Shown here one piece after another: positions 1 to 5,155 of a stretch of 5,155 nt of DNA; position 1 is the first letter of the stretch; each line of letters starts with the position of its first letter. The notes beneath the pieces are model-generated. The model ran no database searches. It was not told where the DNA came from and worked only from the letters and a program-made list of their open reading frames with translations. The DNA lies in NCBI GenBank assembly GCA_945292135.1, contig CALYRA010000137.1, forward strand, positions 1 to 5,155. Direction: 5' to 3'. The stretch is from an uncultured Dysgonomonas sp. (GTDB lineage: Bacteria; Bacteroidota; Bacteroidia; Bacteroidales; Dysgonomonadaceae). Made by a program: the position numbers and the translations under genes.

Positions 1-3000
1 CGGTATTGATGGATAACCTACTGAGGGGCGAATGCCTTGATATTTTAATGTAAACATATCATTAATAGTGATATTTTCATTTGCTGCGAATCCCCAATAT
101 TTTTTACGAATACGCGCGTGCAACCATTCGGTAGTGGCTTCGGCTAATCGATCTAAAACGGATTTTAGCAATAAGACATAATATTCATCGCCCTGTCTTT
201 CGTATTCACTCAATAACTCATTTGCCCCACCTAAGCCCGCACTGACAGTAAATCCTGCGATATAATCTTTTTTTCCCGAAGATTTGGGCGCAACGAAATC
301 ACAAATTGATAGATAGGTATCTTTATCATTTTTCTTTTGTTGGCGTAGCATTGGAAAACGTATATTATTGATATACAAACATTCATCATCGCTGTATGAT
401 TCATATATACCAAACGTAGCTCCTATAAAATCAGCCTTTGTATATACAAGATGGTCAAGCATCGCTTTTGCATCTTTATATAGTTTCATCCCTTCGGTAG
501 CTTTCTCGCGTTCATCTTCCGAAAAAGAATTAATCCAATTTATACGGCAAGAAGGGCAGTCATCTATTTGATGTATGGAAGCATAACGGGCTGACAAATT
601 CCACGCATGGAAGAAGAATTTCCAATCGATATAAGGTATAATCTCCGCTACGGGTATATTTTTTAAAACTTGACGTTCCGTTACATTTGGCTTTGGCGCT
701 TCGTAACTATTCCAATCAATTTTAAATTTCTTATCCAATATTTCCGAATAAGGTAGTAAATCTTCTTTTTTATCTTTGGTGGATTCACGCAAAGAGGAGT
801 ATTCTTCCTTTATCTCGTTTATAAAATCATTTCTTGTTGAATGATTTATTAATTTATTGACAACTGCTGGGGCTTGGGAGGCATCTTTCACGTAAACGAC
901 TGATCCATTATTGTATTTAGGGTCAATCTTAATAGCTGTATGTAGTTTTGACGTAGTCGCGCCTCCAATTAATAGTGGAATGGTGAATCCTGCTTTGTTC
1001 ATTTCCTTAGCTACAATACTCATTTCTTCTAATGAAGGAGTAATTAATCCGCTAAGACATAGTATATCAGGTTGTTCTTCTTTTACCTTCTGTATAATTA
1101 CTTCGGGAGGCGTCATAACGCCTAAGTCTATCACTTCATAATTATTACATGCTAAAATAATGGAAACAATATTTTTGCCAATATCATGTACGTCACCTTT
1201 TACTGTGGCAATAATCAATTTTCCGGCTTTGTTGCTACCTGACGATGATGTTTTTTGAGCTTCGATTGTTGGTTGCAAAATAGCTACTGCCTGCTTCATG
1301 GTACGAGCTGTTTTGACGACTTGCGGCAAAAACATTTTACCTGCCCCAAACAAGTCTCCGACTTTATTCATTCCGTCCATTAGCGGCTTATCAATTATAT
1401 CAACAGCTTTCGGATATTTTTGTAAGGCTTCTTGTAAATCCTCTTCCAAGTATTCACTGATACCTTTAATTAAGGAATATTTTATACGTTCTTCCAAAGT
1501 AAAGTTTCGCCATTCCTGAACTTTCTGAGCGCCTTGTTCGTTTTTCTCACCTTTTATTTTTTCAGCGTATTCGATCAATTCATCCGTAGCTTCGGCACGA
1601 CGGTTGAAAATAACATCTTCGACTAAATTTCTTAAATCAATCGGTATATCATCATATACGACTGATTGCCCGGGATTGACTATTCCCATATCCATACCTC
1701 TCTGAATGGCATAATATAAAAACACGGAGTGCATTACTTCTCGTACATAATCATTTCCTCTGAATGAAAATGACAGGTTACTCACTCCGCCACTAATTTT
1801 GGCATGTGGTAGATTTAATTTTATCCAGTCAATCGTATTTAAGAAATCAACCGCATAATTGCGATGTTCTTCTATACCTGTCGCAATGGCTAATACATTG
1901 GGGTCAAATATAATATCTTTGGCTTCGAATCCGTCATTTACCAATAATTTATATGCTCTTTCACAAATCTCGATACGACGTTCAAACCTATCCGCCTGAC
2001 CTGTTTCGTCGAAAGCCATAACTATAACGGCTGCTCCATAAGACCTGATAAGACGAGCTTGACGCAAGAATTCTTCTTCTCCGTTTTTCAGGGAAATAGA
2101 GTTTACAACAGGCTTACCTTGTACGCATTTCAACCCTGCTTCCAGAACATCCCATTTTGAAGAGTCTATCATAATCGGAATACGTGAGACATCTGGGTCT
2201 GATGCTACCAGATTGAGAAAAGTTGTCATTTCTTTTACTCCATCCAATAAGCCTTCATCCATATTCACATCCAAAATTTGGGCTCCATCCTCGACCTGTT
2301 TACGAGCAATAGCTAAAGCTTCTTCGTATTTCTGCTCTTTTATCAGACGTAAAAATTTACGTGAGCCGGCAACATTGCATCGCTCCCCAATATTTATAAA
2401 ATTTATTTCGGGTTTAGCTTCTAAAAGTTCCAATCCTGATAACCACATATAAGGCGACTTGGAAGCAGGTACGTGAGGTTTAGCGCCTTCTACTAATCTC
2501 GAATATTGCGCAATATGAGCTGGCGTAGTACCACAACATCCACCTAAAATATTAACAAGGCCTTCATCGATAAATTCTTTTATCTGTTTAGCCATTATTT
2601 CAGGCGTTTCGTCATATTCGCCAAACTGATTTGGTAAACCCGCATTTGGGTATGCGGATATAAAATTAGGAGATAATCTACCCAGTTCTTTTAAAAAAGG
2701 CTTCATGTCATGAGCGCCAAATGAGCAATTCAAACCTACCGAAAGATAGGGGACATGCTCAAATGAAGCTAAAAAGGCTCCAATTGTTTGACCTGACAAT
2801 GTACGCCCGGCTTTATCCGACAATGTTACCGAAATCATTATTGGCAGATCTACGTTTCGTTCTTTGCTGACTTCTTCAACTGCAAATAGCGCGGCTTAGC
2901 ATTCAGCGTGTCAAAGATTGTTTCTATTAATAGCAAATCTACTCCACCTTCAACTAAACCTTCTATTTGTTCTTTGTACGCAATTCTCAAATCATCGAAA

Positions 3001-3452
3001 GTGACAGCCCGATAAATAGGATTTTCTACTTTCGGACTCATCGACGCGGTTTTATTGGTAGGTCCTATCGAACCGGCTACAAAGCGAGGTTTATCAGGAT
3101 TTCGTTTCGTATAATCATCAGCTGCCCTACGGGCTATTTTAGCGGCTGCTATATTTATCTCTTTTGAAAGATGTGACATATCATAATCTTCCAGCGATAT
3201 AGCCTGAGCGTTGAAAGTATTGGTTTCGATAATATCTGTTCCTACTTCCAAATATTCTCTATGTATTGTTTCAATTATATCGGGACGGGTAAGGTTCAGC
3301 AAATCATTATTACCCTTCTGCAAAATAACCGAATCTTTAAACCGTTCTCCTCTGAAATCCTCTTCTGTAAGTTTATATCGTTGGATTAAAGAGCCCATAG
3401 CTCCATCCAATATAAGTATTCTATTCTTTAGTATTTTCTGTATCTTCTTCAT
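1..3452 (-). CDS. metH: Cobalamin-dependent methionine synthase MetH, 3' end cut by window edge, one internal frameshift
   Basis: This cytoplasmic enzyme transfers a methyl group from 5-methyltetrahydrofolate through enzyme-bound cobalamin to homocysteine, giving methionine and tetrahydrofolate. The start is the ATG at 3450-3452, followed by the family's N-terminal [12 protein letters not shown]. Numbering below assumes the frameshift near 2896 is repaired. The homocysteine domain (about 1-330) carries the zinc cysteines C243 (GLNCSFGA) and C306/C307 (LGGCCGTT). The folate domain (about 350-610) has [22 protein letters not shown] and [10 protein letters not shown]. The cobalamin region (about 650-890) has the lower-ligand motif DVHDIGKN with H756, plus S801 and S807 in LSGLITPS. 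The reactivation domain (from about 900) has [10 protein letters not shown] and, at the window edge, the S-adenosylmethionine-binding RPSVGYPS. These positions lie within a few residues of E. coli MetH (C247, C310/C311, H759). About 1151 residues are visible against roughly 1230 in the family, so some 75-90 are off the edge. As sequenced, the first frame stops at 2850-2852; the frame from 2895 to 1 has no stop. No cobalamin or S-adenosylmethionine riboswitch fits in the 37-base upstream gap. Confidence 0.96.
2895..2897 (-). other. Apparent single-base deletion (frameshift) inside metH
   Basis: Read on the minus strand, the conserved DTLNAK is followed by GCTAAGCCGCGCTATTTG. In the starting frame this gives K-P-R-Y-L-Q-L-K-K and then TAG at 2850-2852. 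Adding one base (AA to AAA, or G to GG) gives [15 protein letters not shown], the normal MetH sequence, and the new frame then stays open to position 1. The switch can be placed to within a few bases because homology is perfect on both sides. The local sequence does not have the X-XXY-YYZ form of a slippery site, so programmed frameshifting is unlikely. It may be a sequencing or assembly error at a short homopolymer, or a real inactivating mutation; the sequence alone cannot tell. Confidence 0.93.
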
Positions 3453-3489
3453 TCTTTAAATTATTTGTTCTTACCCTTACAGTGTTTAG
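3421..3489 (-). other. In-frame sequence after the TGA of the 448-residue membrane protein; possible lost C-terminus
   Basis: Directly after the TGA at 3490-3492 the same frame stays open for 22 codons, to TAG at 3421-3423. It begins L-N-T-V-R-V-R. The paralogue just upstream ends Y-Y-G-V-D-S-V-K-V-I-K, so Y-Y-(stop)-L-N-T-V-R-V lines up position for position, with the stop in place of Gly. A single change GGA to TGA would explain this. The open frame overlaps the first 32 bases of metH, and its final part ([10 protein letters not shown]) is metH sequence read in another frame, so only roughly the first 7 to 10 codons look like former protein. The match is short and the inference tentative. 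Confidence 0.45.
3453..3489 (-). other. 37-base gap between the membrane-protein gene and metH; no terminator, no Shine-Dalgarno
   Basis: The gap is too short for a riboswitch and shows no hairpin followed by a T-run, so transcription could continue from the membrane-protein gene into metH. The 15 bases before the metH ATG on the minus strand are A/T only apart from one G and contain no GGAGG-like motif, which is normal for Bacteroidota. I see no convincing Bacteroidota-type promoter (TTTG and TAnnTTTG pair) inside the gap. A metH promoter inside the preceding coding sequence cannot be excluded. Confidence 0.4.
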
Positions 3490-4836
3490 TCAATAATAAC
3501 GAGAATACATTATATTTATCAAAAATTCAGTACAATAATAAATATCGTACATTCCTGTATGGTAGTCAGGTTTTATATAATCCGTAAAGATAATATCTTT
3601 TATTCCTTTAGCCTTTTGTTGTTCTACAAATAGAGCTCTTTTTTTCCAAAATTTATCTACATTGTTAAAATAATTAAATTTATTACAATAGTCAAACAGA
3701 AATATCAGAAATATTAATACAAATAAAAAGATATGTATAAATCGTTTTTTATTTGTTTTAAAACCGATATTGGCATATATTAAGACAACTGGAATAATTC
3801 CTAAAGTGGTAATACCAAACAATACATGCCTACCGAATCCCGGCGTAAATAGCAGTACAAGCAGCGCGACAAGAGCGGAAAGATAAAACAACAGTGACGC
3901 TCTAAATATTTTCCTGTTATTTTCTGTATTTTTCCGTCTCCTATAAATCAACAATAGAATAATATAAATAATTGTCGGTATTAATAATGAAAAGAAAAAT
4001 CCTTTAGCAACGGATTGTAATCTTTGCAAAAAGATGGAAAATGAAAAGATGTCCCATATACTGGCATCCGACTCTCCGATACGAATGTAATTGCCGGGAG
4101 CAGTAAATAATATATAATATCCCAACATTACTCCTAACAAACCTGTCAAAGTCCATATAGGAATACGTCCCTTATTATCAATTCGGATCAAAATTAAAAA
4201 TGCGATAATAAGAAAAATAAGCGCTGGTCCCATATTTTCATTAGTCCAGCCTGCAATTATTCCAAATATAAAAAATAAAATAGCTCGAGTAATACTATTT
4301 TTTAGATGATTAGTTCGATAATAGGAGTAGTAAAAATAAATGAACCATACAATAATCATTGTCGTCCACAAATAGTTTACGCTATAAGTGAGCCACAAAG
4401 TGTCAATTATAAAAGTGGGCTGTATAAACCATAATGCTAAAAAAGCAATAACAAAAACAAATGCGTTTGTTTCGTTATTCTTATTTGATATTTTATATAT
4501 TCCGAAACTCAGAAAAACTAAAGCCAAAGCATTCAGAATATCGTGCCAACAATCACCAATCATTAACAGAAGTTGGTCAATCCCATGCGCGATATTGCGA
4601 CCTCCCCAATATAAATAATGGTTGTATTGCGACCTGATTATATCCATGATATTCCGCACTCTGTCGGGATGGTCGCCATTTGGAACCCAAAAATAAGCAT
4701 AATCCCAATCTTCACCAAATAAAGGATAAAACCGATTTAGAATATACATAAGTATAAAACAGAAGAGGATTGCAAAAGATAAATATATTTTTGACCTGTT
4801 ATTTATTTTGATATACTTATATATTTCTAAATTCAT
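3490..4836 (-). CDS. Polytopic inner-membrane protein, DUF6056-like, possible GT-C-fold glycosyltransferase
   Basis: This 448-residue protein has about eleven hydrophobic membrane segments, roughly at residues 17-34, 100-114, 125-140, 157-173, 184-197, 202-218, 226-245, 277-298, 311-330, 338-355 and 366-382, then a soluble, charged tail (383-448). After the first segment comes an acidic loop, FGEDWDYAYFW (40-50), then HYLYWGGRNIAH (73-84). Later motifs are SVNYLWT (152-158), AGWTNENMGPA (195-205), TAPGNYIR (245-252) and TPGFGRH (331-337). From memory these motifs recur in Bacteroidales proteins annotated DUF6056. Acidic residues in the first outer loop are a hallmark of GT-C glycosyltransferases that use lipid-linked sugars, so a role in surface polysaccharide or lipid glycosylation is possible but not shown. 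The ATG lies one base after the stop of the upstream paralogue, which suggests translational coupling. The TGA may be a truncation, because the upstream paralogue continues about nine residues past the equivalent Y-Y. The substrate is unknown. Confidence 0.85.
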   Translation of the reverse strand: MNLEIYKYIKINNRSKIYLSFAILFCFILMYILNRFYPLFGEDWDYAYFWVPNGDHPDRVRNIMDIIRSQYNHYLYWGGRNIAHGIDQLLLMIGDCWHDILNALALVFLSFGIYKISNKNNETNAFVFVIAFLALWFIQPTFIIDTLWLTYSVNYLWTTMIIVWFIYFYYSYYRTNHLKNSITRAILFFIFGIIAGWTNENMGPALIFLIIAFLILIRIDNKGRIPIWTLTGLLGVMLGYYILFTAPGNYIRIGESDASIWDIFSFSIFLQRLQSVAKGFFFSLLIPTIIYIILLLIYRRRKNTENNRKIFRASLLFYLSALVALLVLLFTPGFGRHVLFGITTLGIIPVVLIYANIGFKTNKKRFIHIFLFVLIFLIFLFDYCNKFNYFNNVDKFWKKRALFVEQQKAKGIKDIIFTDYIKPDYHTGMYDIYYCTEFLINIMYSRYY

Positions 4837-4837
4837 A

Positions 4838-5155
4838 CTATTTTATGACTTTTACAGAATCGACGCCATAATAATCTGCATATGTTTTATTATAACCTGC
4901 ATAAGGTTTATCAGATAAATCTTCAAAGTTATATCTTTGAGGTAATATTATTTTATCATTAAATATAATATTCTTATTACCTTCCAGTTTTTGTTTTTCT
5001 ATGTAAATTTCTCTTTCCTTGTAGACTGAGGATATGATTTTAATATATCGGTATTCAATTACATATAACATTATAAAAATAAATACTAAAGACATATTTC
5101 CAAATATATTTATCATTTTGTAAGTCTTCTTTTCAAATCGCATATCAGCATAAAT
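4838..5155 (-). CDS. C-terminal part of a second DUF6056-like membrane protein, 5' end cut by window edge
   Basis: Only the last 105 codons are visible. The frame has no stop up to the right edge, and the four codons before the ATG at 5141-5143 read I-Y-A-D. These match I-Y-A-N in the downstream 448-residue protein, so that ATG is internal and the true start lies outside the window. The visible part has one membrane segment (F-G-N-M-S-L-V-F-I-F-I-M-L-Y) and a charged tail with YKEREIYIEKQKLEGNKNII. It aligns without gaps to residues 353-419 of the downstream protein, with about 22 of 67 residues identical. The key shared block is K-x-R-x-x-x-x-E-x-Q-K-x-x-G-x-K-x-I-I-F-x-D. It ends Y-Y-G-V-D-S-V-K-V-I-K, then TAG at 4838-4840. 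The two genes therefore look like an old tandem duplication. The catalytic or substrate-binding part, if any, is not visible here. Confidence 0.85.
   Translation of the reverse strand: MYADMRFEKKTYKMINIFGNMSLVFIFIMLYVIEYRYIKIISSVYKEREIYIEKQKLEGNKNIIFNDKIILPQRYNFEDLSDKPYAGYNKTYADYYGVDSVKVIK

Noticed and set aside
231..413. Minus-strand open frame of 60 codons
   Set aside because: It lies within metH in a different frame, over a region where the metH frame is clearly conserved.
2885..2905. Programmed ribosomal frameshift in metH
   Set aside because: A -1 shift would restore the frame, but there is no X-XXY-YYZ slippery heptamer at the switch point, and I know of no frameshifting in the MetH family.
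2850..3452. A separate 200-residue protein with only the homocysteine-methyltransferase N-terminal part
   Set aside because: Its last 15 or so residues (after DTLNAK) are out-of-frame metH sequence, and the correct continuation lies in the neighbouring frame. It is a frameshift fragment and not a stand-alone gene.
2213..3459. Plus-strand open frames opposite metH (2213-2452, 2967-3167, 3211-3459) and similar ones at 368-571, 911-1141 and 1298-1519
   Set aside because: They are antisense shadows of the conserved metH coding sequence, with no recognisable protein features or start signals of their own.
4388..4618. Plus-strand open frame opposite the 448-residue membrane protein
   Set aside because: It is an antisense shadow with no recognisable motifs, and the minus-strand frame here carries the family-like membrane segments and motifs.
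5141..5143. ATG as the start of a small 101-residue membrane protein
   Set aside because: The frame is open upstream to the window edge, and the preceding codons (I-Y-A-D) match the paralogue, so the ATG is internal.

Overview
The window is a piece of an AT-rich bacterial chromosome. It most likely comes from Bacteroidota, order Bacteroidales. The evidence is the wording of the methionine synthase (for example [46 protein letters not shown]), a multi-spanning membrane protein of a type common in Bacteroidales, and A-rich translation starts with no Shine-Dalgarno motif. No genus can be named. All real genes are on the minus strand and run from the right edge to the left edge. I found no RNA genes, mobile elements, CRISPR arrays, terminators or convincing promoters.

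Right part (3490-5155): two adjacent genes encode related membrane proteins. The upstream one enters from the right edge, so only its last 105 residues are visible. The second is complete at 448 residues, begins one base after the stop of the first, and resembles the DUF6056-type polytopic proteins of Bacteroidales. The last membrane segment and C-terminal tail of the two proteins align without gaps over at least 67 residues, so they are tandem paralogues. The second ends at a TGA that falls where the first has a conserved glycine. The sequence after that TGA still resembles the paralogue's C-terminus, which suggests a nonsense change.

Left part (1-3452): metH, the cobalamin-dependent methionine synthase, starts 37 bases after that TGA and runs off the left edge. 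About 1151 residues are visible, covering the homocysteine, folate and cobalamin domains and most of the reactivation domain. Every key ligand residue I could check is present. The reading frame is broken by one missing base at about 2895-2897. Ribosomes starting at the normal ATG would stop at 2850-2852 after 200 residues. The remaining 965 codons are open and conserved, so this is either a sequence error or a very recent mutation.

The three genes are closely spaced on one strand and could be co-transcribed. There is no evident functional link between one-carbon/methionine metabolism and the membrane proteins. I found no new multi-gene system. The points worth checking are the two apparent lesions (the metH frameshift and the TGA) and the tandem paralogue pair.
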